This document shows, in pieces, positions 11,466 through 22,430 of a DNA stretch of 64,000 bases (position 1 is its first letter; every line of letters starts with the position of its first letter). The DNA lies in assembly GCA_032158295.1 (NCBI GenBank), contig CM063248.1, positions 12,414,657 to 12,478,656 of the forward strand, written 5' to 3'. A program made the position numbers and the translations under genes. The notes below the pieces were generated by a model. That model made no database searches. It was given only the letters and a program-made list of their open reading frames with translations, and was not told the origin of the DNA. Source of the DNA: Pycnopodia helianthoides. Lineage: Eukaryota > Echinodermata > Asteroidea > Forcipulatida > Asteriidae.

Positions 11466-12492
11466 GGCTTTAGTTGGCCTATGAAACAAGAAGAATTCTG
11501 TTGTGTTCTTGGTCTGTCCCAATACACGTGTCTTCCCCTGTTTGCATGCAACATACACGTTGGTTCCAAAAGAAATTCACAAGCATAGTGAACTCTCTAA
11601 CAAGTGTCTCTTAATACATGTTGGCATACTTCAACATACATGAGTTCAAAGTCAGGGGCGTAGCATGAACATTTTTTTGAGGCTGCATGGAAGCCAATTT
11701 GCGGACTTGCTGACTACGAATACTCTCTATTAAATTCAAGACTAGCGTGCTCGGCACAGAACATTTTTGATGCAAAATTTCCCTGCTAACCTGTAAAATA
11801 TGTTTAATGCGAGCGCGGAATTCCCTGCGTCCGTAAGCACCAATTCTTTGCTAACGGTAAGCATAGCCATGAAATTGGGCCCAGGTCTCTACAAGAACTC
11901 GTTTGGAATATAGGGCACCGTACACAGTGTATAGTGCACAGCATCCAGGGGTTGTTACTTTGATAGTTTTTGAGTCTACTAGATTTATGTACAATTGCAC
12001 ACAAAAAGGCAATGTCATACCTTCCTATTGAAGATGCATTGGGATTGATACGTACAGGTTATTATTTCATTGTGAGTAGCTGTAAATGAATCCCCCCATG
12101 GGGGTGATATGTACTCAATCTGCATGACTACATCCCGCATGGCGCCAACTGAGGGAAGTCACATTACACTTCCTACAGGGGGGTCCAATCTCATAGTAGA
12201 GTAGACCTTCTAAACACACAATGTTGCCGATCACAAAAAACAAATTTATTATATAAAAAACCAAACACACACACACTCAACCTGGGCATCATTTCAAGAA
12301 ACTCATCTCAACTGCTTAGGGCTATTTTTTATTGTGATGGATTCATTAGCTTACTCATCTTATTGACAATCTAAACAACTAAGTGAGATCAAGCATAGGA
12401 ACCTGATTTTTGAAGTCTCTGAGCACGCCAAAGAAAAAAAACAGAAAACTCAAGAAAGAATGCTAATTTTTTCAACAGACCATGCAAGTCCA

Positions 12493-12830
12493 CACGTATC
12501 TGCGAATATGTGAACCCTTAACAAGCAAAGGAAAGGAAAATGCACTGAACGGGGCCTAATGTTCCAATATATGCAAGGCAGTTCCACAGTTTTTACAGTA
12601 GCACTACCAAACCGCTGTCTATACCATTTCAATTTAAGTGCAAGTTTTGTTCAGGACGCATCTGCAAAAACCGCACGTATCTGCGAATATGTGAACCCTT
12701 AACAAGCAAAGGAAAGGAAAATGCACCGAACGGGGCCCAATGTTCCAATATGCAAGGCAGTTCCACAGTTTTTACAGTAGTACTACCAAACCGCTGTCTG
12801 TACCATTTCAATTTAAGTGCAAGTTTTGTT
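12493..12830. repeat. Tandem duplication, about 181-bp period
   Basis: Two near-identical units (12493-12651 and 12674-12830), both running from CACGTATCTGCGAATATGTG to GTGCAAGTTTTGTT. They differ by a few substitutions and a 2-bp indel. Both give spurious minus-strand ORFs. Confidence 0.85.
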
Positions 12831-13139
12831 AAGGGCCTCATGTTTGGATCCTAAGTGAGTCTTTCTCAAAGACTGAATGACAATCGTGAAACCAAAATGC
12901 TATATCCTGCTACTGGTGCTGGAATTGGACAACGAATTATTAGTTTTAAGTATAAACAAGTCATTGTTCAGTTTATTTAGCGTAAGGTTTGGCCCCTCCC
13001 ACTGTGTGTGTTGTGTTGTCATTTAGCCATTTTGGTTGCTAAGCAGTTTGCCAAGCCACTTCCTTTTTTCCTGCTTTTTTGTTTACGATGCATTCATTAC
13101 AGCAACAATTTAAACAAATGTGAAATCGGGCGACAGCAG

Positions 13140-13305
13140 CTGGCCTGGAATTTCAACTTTGAGAGGGCAAGGCCATTTTCATTTTGCAAAGGGCACTTCC
13201 ACTTAAAGTCTTAAAGTCTTTGAGAAACTTTTGAAGAGGCACCAAGGCCAAGACCAGGGGCAACAGAGGCATGGCCTCCATGGCCTCCGTGTAATTCAAG
13301 GCCTG
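13140..13305. mobile_element. Degraded copy of the 183-bp MITE family
   Basis: GAGGCACCAAGGCCAAGACC, then ATGGCCTCCATGGCCTCC and CAAGGCCTG at the right end match the 5.4-kb element in inverted orientation. Confidence 0.65.
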
Positions 13306-13371
13306 CAACAGATGAGATTACAAAGCTTTCAAAGCATTCAAAAGAAAAAGTAACACAGAATGAACCTTTAC

Positions 13372-13760
13372 AGTACTACATGATACCAAACCATTGTCTG
13401 CACCATCTCAACAAAAATGTGGAACAAAGCACACAACCGAATTTCTACTCCGGAGAACAAAGAACCGACCAAAAAGAAATAGTTCCAACGTTTACATACT
13501 ACCAACCCATGGTCTTCCTTTTACAGAGCTGCCAACATTTGCATCTTGCAATCAGGGAGATTTTGTGCATCAATGAGGGAGATACTTAGAAATACACTCG
13601 GCATAGAAGGGGAAAAAAATGTAGATTTTCAAATTTGCTCATCAGAACATGGAAAGATTGGTTTATCTTCAGGGAACCTTCTGCAGATTCGGGGGAGAGT
13701 TGGCAGCTCTACTTTTGCAAGACGCATCTGCAAAAACCGCACAAACACGTAGCTGGAAAA
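13372..13760. repeat. Diverged relative of the 12.5-kb tandem unit
   Basis: Near its start ACCAAACCATTGTCTGCACC matches the duplicate's ACCAAACCGCTGTCTGTACC. Near its end GACGCATCTGCAAAAACCGC is identical to the inter-unit spacer at 12657. Confidence 0.6.
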
Positions 13761-15214
13761 GGGGAAATGAAATTACAACTGAATTTGAAAAATCCTCCAT
13801 CACAACCTACACACGCCGAGTGAAAGTCATCCCACTTCATCCATCCCCCCTCACCTCCCAAGAAACATGGTTTGAAATGTTCCACGTCACCCTTCTCCAG
13901 ATGAATTGTGTCAACTTGTCCGCGACTGACGGCTCGTCGACAGCTGTTGTGTCAGCTTAGTGTCTCTTACTAACCACATCCTAATGTATGTTATAAACAC
14001 AATGAATAGAGGGGAGGGGATTTTTATCTCTACTATGTTAGTGGCCAGGGGAACCCGGGAACAGTTGCCTTTTTTTCTCTTTTTTTTTTGAAACCACAAA
14101 AGTCGCAGGGAAATTTATGTGCATCATCGGTTACTATCGAGGGAAAAACATTGCCATACTTACATCGCGGAGGAAGGAAAAGCAAATTTTCTTACAACAT
14201 GTAAAGTCATAACTGATGTAGAAATAGTTTCATCAAAAATTTGATAAAAGGGGAATATGTGTGAGTTTTGCACACAAAAGAACTCTTCCTGAAACTTTGT
14301 CTCTGGAAAATGAACCATTATCACCTCCAACCTTTCCAGTGCAAACAACAGTTGCAAGTAAATAAGTACATGTTGCCTACACTGAACATTATAAGTTATT
14401 TTCCCCATTATTAACAACACTGTACCTATCTTTATCCAAAGAACTCATTAAGTAGAGTGGACTTCGGCCAGCCACATATCTGACACAACCAATTATATAT
14501 CTTGCAGCAAATAAGACGACAAAAACTCTCTGATTCACCAAATGTGAATCTATGCTCCTTTGACATCATTCATGAACTCCACCTTGTACTGGATGTGCCC
14601 CGAATGAGAGAACTCATTGCAAAATCTAAAAATAGGGAAACCTTTATGTAACCCCCCCACCCCCCCCCCCCAGGGTTTTGGAACTTAAGGAACTTCTAGG
14701 ACCAGTTTTTGAGAAATAGACCAGAAAGCAGCCATTAGAAACATTAAGAGAGAATAAACAGATACATGCACCCCTTCCCCAAGACAGATGCAGAAATGTT
14801 TAACAGACTATCCGGCCATGAACTCATCATTAGATTGAAGTTCCCTCAATACTCCTGAGCCTGTCTTCATTGAGTTTCCAAAAAAGCACACAAACTTGCT
14901 TTACACAAACAAATATCACCTCACAAAAACTGATAACTGGCCAAAATGCCACATGACTGCTTGTGACCGGATCCTTCCTACTATCGTTTGACGAATCAAA
15001 TCTGCTAAGCATTGTTTTCAATCAAGCGGTGTTATAGAACTTGGGTCTGGAGAACATAGACATTTTAAACATGGACACAGTAAATAGAAACCATCTCTAA
15101 GCAGCTACAGAAATTGTGGCAATGTTGACGTATGTGGAGTTCAAGCCACAGAAGCAGATGAAATAGACTCGTTTAACTCAAATTGTACATCTGGCAACCA
15201 ACTGAAGATAGACA

Positions 15215-15545
15215 ACTCAATGGCATTTTCTGGTATTTATTTTGAAATTTTTGTTTGATAGTGATAAGCTCTGTATACTCTGTGCTTTTGAGTCCTGTAA
15301 GAAAGAAATCCACAGGGTATTCAGGTGAGATTCGAACCCATGACCCTAACATCCCTAGTGCAGATGTCTCAACCACTAGACCATCGAGCATGCACGGTAT
15401 TGAGAGGACAGTTCAAATCCTGCAGTGAGATTTTCATTCTTTCAGAAATGATATGTACTCATGAATCACCTACGGTGGAAATCAAACCCACGGCCTCCCA
15501 TTTTCTAAAACAGATGTCCCAGCCACTAGACCACCAAACTAAGCT
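15215..15545 (-). mobile_element. tRNA-headed SINE (family 2), apparently two tandem heads
   Basis: Two tRNA-like heads on the minus strand: GGTCTAGTGGTTGAGACATC with GGGTTCGAATCTC, and GGTCTAGTGGCTGGGACATC with GGGTTTGATTTCC. A body with CTGTATACTCTGTGCTTTTG lies at the left. The A-box and B-box are recognisable but the acceptor stems do not pair, so these are not functional tRNAs. Confidence 0.7.
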
Positions 15546-16163
15546 TACCCAATGATGAAAGTCCAGCTCAATTCGCATACTGGCAAATACTAAACTAATT
15601 ATTCAGACATCCCCGATGCAGACATCGCGAACAATCCTTTTGCCGCTGTACAATTTAGAAGGAACTGAGCAGTTCATACGTCTCGTCAAAACTGGTACAA
15701 TTTGTTGAAATCAAGTTTGTGATTTCACACAGACAAAACTTCTTATCTGGGCCCAATTTCACGGCTCTGCTTACAACAAAATTCTGCGCTTATAGCCCAT
15801 AGAATTAAACGCTTTGCAGGGCAACGTAAGCCCAGAATAGTAAGCCCTGAAGTGTTGTTAGTTTTTGGGCAAATGAAGATTTCTATAACTGAAATATTGC
15901 CCATAAATAGAACAAATTTTCACAAATCTAACTACACTTCCGCTATTTCTTGTGAATAAAAGATAGTTACCTGAAGCTTTCACAAGCTGGTTATCTTGAT
16001 TCACTCAGATTAACTAAGCCTGTGAAAGGCAGCTGTTTTCTACACCTTACTGTACTTTTCCTATCTTTACGAGCTCCCAAGTGCCACCACAAACTTTCCT
16101 CAGAAGCAGTTCAAAGGAATTGAGCAATTTCTGATGCAAGGTATTAACTTATATCACACTTAC

Positions 16164-16198
16164 CTGAGTAGTTCGCAACAGTGGTATGAAAATGGAAA
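16164..16198 (-). CDS. Candidate 35-nt second exon of the KLF gene
   Basis: The acceptor follows a T/C-rich tract (TTTTTCCCCCCCCCTGTC) and ends CCTGTAG. The donor CTCAG|GTAAGTGTG is near-perfect. It lies 309 nt downstream of the candidate first exon's donor. Entered at phase 2 from the frame starting at 16605, it encodes FHFHTTVANYS and leaves at phase 1, which is what the 8-nt microexon needs. It could also be non-coding leader. Confidence 0.35.
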
Positions 16199-16507
16199 CT
16201 ACAGGTATCGTCCAAGACAGGGGGGGGGGAAAAATGATCTTATGGTATGACCCAAATATTGGAATGTTCCGTCCTTGAGAACAACTTTTGCTAATTACAG
16301 GAACTGCCAATCAGTCAGGGTTCCAATCCTACAAGTGCACTACAGAGAGTTCTACAACTGGAAGTTACCTTTGCACGTCAACTTAACAACGTTGCAGCCA
16401 GGGTAGACAGGGTGTCTTGTACAAGTTCCTTAGCACTTGTTAATCAGAAAAGGTGTTTGGATTAGTCCCTCTACCCTCTTTCTCTGCAGATTACCAGCGG
16501 TACTCAC

Positions 16508-16720
16508 CCGTGAAGTTTGCTCGATGCTACACTGCTCTGCCGCCAACTTGGAACAGGTGATTTTACAGAGCCTCTGGTAGTGCAGGCTAAGACAACAGCC
16601 GACATCAGCCGTGGAGTTGAAAGCAGTAGGTCCCGAGCCAGGAAACGTGCCCCACGAGCCCGGGTACCATGACCAACCAGCGTGCCACATTGCTGACTAA
16701 TGCCACATGCACGGACCATT
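16508..16720 (-). CDS. Candidate first exon of the KLF gene (leader and start)
   Basis: This stretch lies just downstream of a TATA box and ends in a strong donor (TTCACGG|GTGAGTA). Its 5' end is placed about 27 nt from the TATA box, near CTGCAATGG, and is approximate. Several upstream ATGs open short frames. The ATG at 16603-16605 opens MSAVVLACTTRG, then SVKSPVPSWRQSSVASSKLH, and exits at phase 2. This is the only frame that reaches EPVDLS through the 35-nt and 8-nt exons. A second long frame from 16690 (MWHAGWSWYPGS) ends at phase 0 and does not connect via those exons. The region is richer in GC and CpG than its surroundings, as expected near a promoter. No homology recognised; the exon may be wholly untranslated. 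Confidence 0.35.
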
Positions 16721-16740
16721 GCAGAGAGGCCAGCTCATGT

Positions 16741-16747
16741 TTTTATA
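16741..16747 (-). promoter_or_regulatory. TATA box of candidate promoter
   Basis: On the minus strand CTATTTATAAAAACATG holds a TATAAAA core. An initiator-like CTGCAATGG follows at about 27 nt, then the exon candidate with a GTGAGT donor. TATA-type core promoters are consistent with regulated transcription-factor genes. Upstream is a purine/pyrimidine-rich strip (16752-16810). Chance TATA matches are common in DNA of this composition. Confidence 0.4.
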
Positions 16748-18547
16748 AATAGACAGGAGGAGGGAGAGAGAAGCCTCCACAGTAGCCATCTATATTTTTT
16801 CCTTTTTCTCGGGTAGCTCATCCGTTGGACGTGACTATGATGTCGAGTTTCTGCCGGCTACAGCACAGCAATCGCAGTAGTGTATACCATTCAGTGGGGT
16901 TTGTCCTCAGACTAATACCGCTGTGGTGGTGTTCTAAGGGGTTGCGCACTGATTCGAGGCTCACCATAGAGTGAGGGAGGGAGACGGGCCATTACTCAAC
17001 TATGTACCTCATGGTGGCTTCAAGCCCGACCAATCACAAGGGCTTTGGGAAACTTTACCTTTTAAGGTACGACGGTGCCATCAGTGGGGCTGCTGGTTGA
17101 TGATATCTAGTTCAGAGATTGAATCTGACAGCGCTAAACTTTACCAGTGCAGGGCATCTTATTTTGATGAATTCAAACCAAGACAGGCATAAATTAATTG
17201 AGTGGCTCTTGGAATGAATTATTCACGGGTGTACCTCACCCCGAGTCAACCTGACAAATTTATAAATCTACAAAATCATTCTGACAATTAGCAGATTACT
17301 GAGGATTAATTTTTACACCAAAAGAAGAAAAAAAAAGGAAGGGAAAGAAGAAGAAAAAAAAGACGAGGGAGAAAAGTTATCGCGCCACAAAATACTTGTT
17401 TTCAATAACAACTCTTATTCGTCAATCAATCATTGTGTCCAGACTAAAAACAACATTATCAATATAAAAAAGGGGGGGTTTTCACACTTTTGAATCTCAC
17501 ATTGTAGCGACAGCCTTGAATTTTGAGCACACATTTCCTCTATGGCCAGAACCTCATCAGTCAAGATAATGAAGCTCCTCAGAACACGCGGCGCTCCAGT
17601 CAGAAGATTTGATTACTAGCAACAAACCAGGAAAATAGCTTATTAAATTTTAAGTGATGAGCATTTATTCATTTTCAAGTTTTAATGATACAGTTGTCGA
17701 AAGAAACAAACATTAGAAGGAGTGAACCTGTCGGATCGAGCCCAAAGCAAACTATCAAAATAAACTCACGTTGACGTAACAATCCATATGTTAACTTTAA
17801 CCTTCACGCTGTAACTGCTTTTGTAGACTACCAAAATCCTACACCACACAGTAACTCAGAGGCCAAAAACAGTCCCAGTAACTTCTAATTCTCTGTGGCA
17901 TAACTTCAGCCACTGAAAAATTTTCCCAAAAATTCCTTATCACTCAACACCTTAGACCATAGATGAAATTGGCACTGTAGGTAGATGTACACATGGGTAT
18001 TTGTCAATGTTAGGCTAGGCTAAGTAGAGTTGAATCTATCAAAGGCATGCAAAACTTGGCTATGGATTTTGAAGAATTTGGGCTGATTCTAAGAAACAAG
18101 GTTACAAGCAAACTGCCACGCACCACACAAAGGTTCAATTCTTGCTCCACATATGACAACTGTGTTTCTATTATCAGCAGATGTAAAAAAAATAAAAGAA
18201 TTCATCTAAAAGTAAACCAAATGGCATGTGAGAATCAATGAGAGGAAATGTCATTATTGGTTTGTATTGATTTGATTATTGCTTATCTAGGACACTGATT
18301 GTGCTTGTAAACGCTTCAAAGGAATGTAACACTTGTACATTGTTGAAGCTGGTGAAACAGGTGGCTTCGAATAAAGGCAAAAACAAAAAGTTAAACAGAT
18401 GATAATTACAAATTAAAGTACAACTGGGTAAAATGAAAAAAAGGAAGATATCTGAATTGTGATGCCCACATCTGGTTTTGAAATACAAATAAGCGAAATT
18501 GAATTTGGTTCAATTGACATGAAGAAGTGACTGGATTACGTACTTAC

Positions 18548-18566
18548 AATACTTATTGGAACAATA
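18548..18566 (-). other. Candidate 19-nt microexon
   Basis: The acceptor CTTTAGCTGTTTTTTTCAG and the donor GTAAGTACG flank 19 nt (TATTGTTCCAATAAGTATT) on the minus strand. It is upstream of the 16.7-kb promoter, so it would belong only to a longer transcript. Entered at phase 2 it reads IVPISI and leaves at phase 0, compatible with the 72-nt exon at 11 kb. The signals are strong but a chance pair is possible. Confidence 0.2.
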
Positions 18567-19064
18567 CTGAAAAAAACAGCTAAAGACATGAAACAATGGA
18601 AGGATATTTCATGTATTCCGGATTCAAAATGGGAAATAATCATTAATGTTATTGGTTTGCTAACAAAGAAAGCACAAGCTCGCTTGTGTCTGGTTCTCTG
18701 TAAATTTTTGCTGTCAGTTGTTGACAAAATGTTTTTCTCGGTTGTGATAAGTCTTTCGTCCAGGCAGATCCTAGACATTCGGCCCATGGAAATTGACCAT
18801 ATTCTGTAAGGTCAATGCCAAGATCAAGTGAGGGGTATAAATAAAAATGCCCAGGTGCAGGAAATGTCATAAATGCCGCTAGCCCAGTTGCTAAGAACGA
18901 GAGGAAACCGTCTAAAAGGCATGACAGTGGGCACAAAATCATCAAGTGCATATGGCATAATTTATATGACAAACTTGAAGGATGAACTTTATTTTCTGAC
19001 GAGCCCTTAGAAAAATAACAAATAACAAATCAGACCTAAAATGAAAAAATAACCAAAGGACCCG

Positions 19065-19258
19065 GGCCAAATTTATAGAGCTGCTTAAGCAGAGAATATT
19101 GTTTAACAAATTTTTACCAAGCAAAGATAACCAGGAAACCAGTCACGAATGGTACATGTGACAGGGCAGTTTGCCTGGTAACCTTATTCTGTTAAGCATA
19201 ATTGTTTTAGTGCTTAGTTACTTTTTGTATTTAAGCAGCTCATGATGAAATTGGGACA
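19065..19258. repeat. Inverted-repeat element with GCTTAGC core
   Basis: Left end CGGGCCAAATTTATAGAGCTGCTTAAGC and right end TTAAGCAGCTCATGATGAAATTGGGAC are inverted copies. Related stretches occur at 61.95-62.13, 26.8, 15.75 and 11.85 kb. Confidence 0.65.
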
Positions 19259-19639
19259 AGATGTTAAAACTGTAGTCGACAGCCTCAGGCTTTTAAGAAA
19301 GAGATTCTGCTTGGACTGAAATTGAAGATGGAGTTACTTGCTTTCATCTTTGTCTGGTTCCCCTTTCTAACTCATTACAAATACATTACGATCACACAAG
19401 CTGCCTGTCATAGGCACATACTTCAGGAACATCTTCATGGGAACATAGGTTTTTGTAGCTCAAGCTTGTCACTGGACCAGGATGATGATTTTTTACAAGA
19501 CATAAAAAAAAAACTTATTTCTTATATTTGCTGAACCTTTAGGAGGAGATTTGGAACAGAAAATATTTAAGAATGACTTATTAGAAAATATTTGAGTGCA
19601 TAAGTTAGACTGCATAATTTGCTGAGTGAGTTATGGGAT

Positions 19640-19690
19640 TACTGGCCCGATGCTGGACTCTGGCCAGTGGTCCAGTAGGAATTTCCAGCT
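19640..19690. repeat. Fragment of the 51/58-kb repeat
   Basis: ACTGGCCCGATGCTGGAC and CCAGTGGTCCAGTAGGAATT match one end of that family. Confidence 0.5.
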
Positions 19691-21565
19691 CTTTGAGGCT
19701 CTAGGAAAGACTAGATACATAAGTGTGCGACTGGATAGTTGCTAAGAAGTTCATGCCGTGGAAGTCAAATTGCTAAAAGTTAAACTAGACCATACAATGT
19801 TGAATGAGAAATAACTCTTCTACTATGTAATTGTACGGTATTATTACAAGATCTGCATGTATTAATTGGCGTCAGTTTTTACAGACGGGGAGTTGCGGTT
19901 TGGAATCTTGGCTTAGCTGATGGATGAGTGCGAGGAGGATGCGCCCAGATTGTTACATATCATTTTTTAACACAGAGGAAGCTTCATGTCTTCCCCCCCA
20001 CCTCCCTCCATCCCACCTCTTCTTAGGGGTATCAAGACATTTCTACATAATTATGTTTTTCACTGCTGATACAGGAAATAGTTTGTGAAAGTGCCATACA
20101 GTATCAGAAAGTCAAGGAACTTTTAAATTGTCAGTTTAAAGAACACCCGTCCTTATGACCAACAAGGTTTTATTTTATTCTAAATTTTAAGCCCTTTGTA
20201 CTATGATATTATTATTATTATTATTACTTTTTTACATTAAGTTTGAACAGCAAACCCTCCGTTTAGATGGCACACAGTGGTGTTTGTATTGCACATGTAA
20301 TGACATGTAACTACACCATCAAATTATTTTCTTGTATCAATGACAAAATAAATAACAATAATAACAACAGTAAACAGTTGTTCTTCTTGTTTCGCGTCAC
20401 GTTAATTGGTTCACATGCGCCCTCACGCAGTCAAAAATACTAAAAATGAGAAAGCCTACAATTGACTGACTTGTTATCCACTTAACCCTCAAGACAAACA
20501 GGAATGTTTCAACACATTTATGCTGCTTTAACAATAACAGTAGAGGAACTTCATCAGTTGAGAGGCTTAAAGTAACTTGGCATTCAGGTCTTTTTGAGCC
20601 ACCACAGATTGTCACACTTTAACTAAAAGAGTAAAGTACATTTTCATCTCCACTGTGACCTGTACAACCTGAACTTCTCCCCCATGCTTTCTTTCTGATG
20701 ACCTTTTGCATTCTCCTCATGCATATCAACGGAGCATTTGACCGTTACCAAACTTGACCAATGACGAGGGTGCGATGTAGAGAGAGCTATTTTCGACCCA
20801 GTGACATCACCCCCACAGTGTACAAACAAGAACACTCAGTTGTACAGAGACGATAAAAGACAAGTCCGCAAACGAGTCTACACATATTGAACTGATTAGA
20901 CTGTTGCCCTTCAGTCTTCAGGGAGCTCATGTCTTTCCCAATTCGTTGGAAAAGCAGAACCGGTAAAGGCACCCTTAACACGGACCACAAATAAAATCCA
21001 GATATCTCCCCCCCCCCCACTCTCTTTTTCTTCAGGTAACATTAAAAAGAAAACCTTGCCACGTCACCAACTCCCCACGGATATTAGCCAAATCCTGCCC
21101 CAGTAGGACCCCCCTCCTAGAAGAAGCGGGGGAACCAAAAGCTCGAAGAGGGGGGGTTTGTGAGTCTCCCAAACAGCACCCCTGACACCCCAATTACGAA
21201 CGGTAATCGGTCTAAATGTAATAACCTGCCCGTGTGCGTGGCTGCACAACAGGTGCACCTTACGGCTTGAAGGGCCGAAAAGGAACAGAACGCCAAAATG
21301 TGGAAACTTGAGACTTGCGCCATTAATTACAAAATATAGTTACGGTTTTATCCTCCACCTCAATAAACTGGAGCACATCTTTTGTGCAAAGGATGGGAAG
21401 GCCACATGTGTACTAGTACATTGCTCACATACACAAAGGTATACCTGAGCATATGTGTATCCCATGGTTCTAGATCTTTGCCGTTACATAAATGAGACCA
21501 CAGAACTTGTCTTCACTTTGTTGTCTATTTTAGTTGATCGGTAATCCTGATTCAGACATGCTTGG

Positions 21566-21715
21566 AATTACAGAGGCCATGGCTTTTGTTGCCCTGGTCT
21601 TGGCCTTGATGCCCGTTCGAAGGTTCCCGATAAGACTGTCAGATTTATCAATGGATGTGCCCTTTGCAAAATGAAAAAATACCTTGCCATCTCAAAACAT
21701 AAAAATCCAGGCCTG
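21566..21715. mobile_element. Copy of the 183-bp MITE family
   Basis: Shares GTTGCCCTGGTCTTGGCCTT, a GTGCCCTTTGCAAAATG block and a right end CCAGGCCTG with the 5.4-kb element. Confidence 0.65.
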
Positions 21716-22348
21716 TGGAGATCACTTTGAACGCTTAACGACACATTTCAGAGATTCATGAAATAGTGTGCAGATCTTAACAATAGAGCAAAAAGAGTCC
21801 TGAAATGGTCTACTACAATTCCATACAAGTGGAAAATATATCAAAATTGAAGGAACTGAATAAACAACTAAGAGCTATAACAGCATACACACATCATCCC
21901 CTGAAAGGGGTCAAGGGGTTACGTTCAAAAACCCAACTGATGAATATTTTCAAGCTTCAACAAATGCGACATCCCCAAGCTAGGAAAAAAAAAACTCTAG
22001 AGAGCTCTTTTCCTTTTACGTCCAGGAAGATTAAATCATTTTGAATCACGCTTACAAACCAACTCTGACTTTGTGCTAAGGGGCACAGTGCACAGATACT
22101 TCCCCTCATGATAAAGCAAGGTGAACAGTTTTCTTCTTGATGTCACGAAACATAAAATTGGTCACTGATGTTGAACACAGAACCTTCTGCAGTAGACTAA
22201 GGTAGTTCAACCGCTCTACCCATTCACCATGGTGCAAATCCATTCAAGTTAATGTTACTGAAACGAAGCTGGGTCGGCAGCACTGTTTAATTGACCCAAT
22301 TCGCCCAACACCATCAGCCACAATAAGTCTTGGTCTGAATCAAGCAAG

Positions 22349-22430
22349 TACGGCTACGGCTACGGCTACAGCTACAGGAACAATGCTGAAGAGTAGACTT
22401 TCTCAGTGATCTAGCCTTAGCCACTGCCAA
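22349..22430. repeat. GGCTAC fold-back element
   Basis: Three perfect CGGCTA hexamers (TACGGCTACGGCTACGGC) facing CTAGCCTTAGCCACTGCC. Confidence 0.65.

Larger units (their letters stand above)
1..16720 (-). other. Partial gene: Kruppel-like factor of the KLF3/8/12 repressor group (5' part only)
   Basis: Gene span inferred from exons on the minus strand, ordered 5' to 3' as 16508-16720, 16164-16198, 5162-5169, 3757-3871 and 2770-2932. The last two are well supported; the first three are predicted from splice signals and frame. The family is KLF3/8/12: DNA-binding transcription factors with three C-terminal C2H2 fingers that bind CACCC/GC boxes and recruit the CtBP corepressor through a PVDLS-type motif. 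Only the N-terminal repressor region is visible; I found no finger sequence (no HTGEKP-type linker) on the minus strand of bases 1-2770, so the fingers should lie left of the window. Joined as modelled, the N-terminal part from the methionine at 16605 is about 137 residues, shorter than the pre-finger region of vertebrate KLF12. Either more exons exist or this is a compact form. An assignment to KLF3, 8 or 12 individually is not possible here. Confidence 0.75.

Noticed and set aside
13855..13948. Minus-strand exon-like segment with GGGAG|GTGAGG donor
   Set aside because: The acceptor lacks a pyrimidine tract; two frames are open, so neither is preferred.
14160..14302. Minus-strand exon-like segment with GCGAT|GTAAGTATG donor
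   Set aside because: Its only open frame exits at phase 2, which cannot join the microexon, the 72-nt exon or the EPVDLS exon in frame.
15320..15400. Functional tRNA gene on the minus strand
   Set aside because: Boxes are present but stems do not pair, and a SINE body follows.
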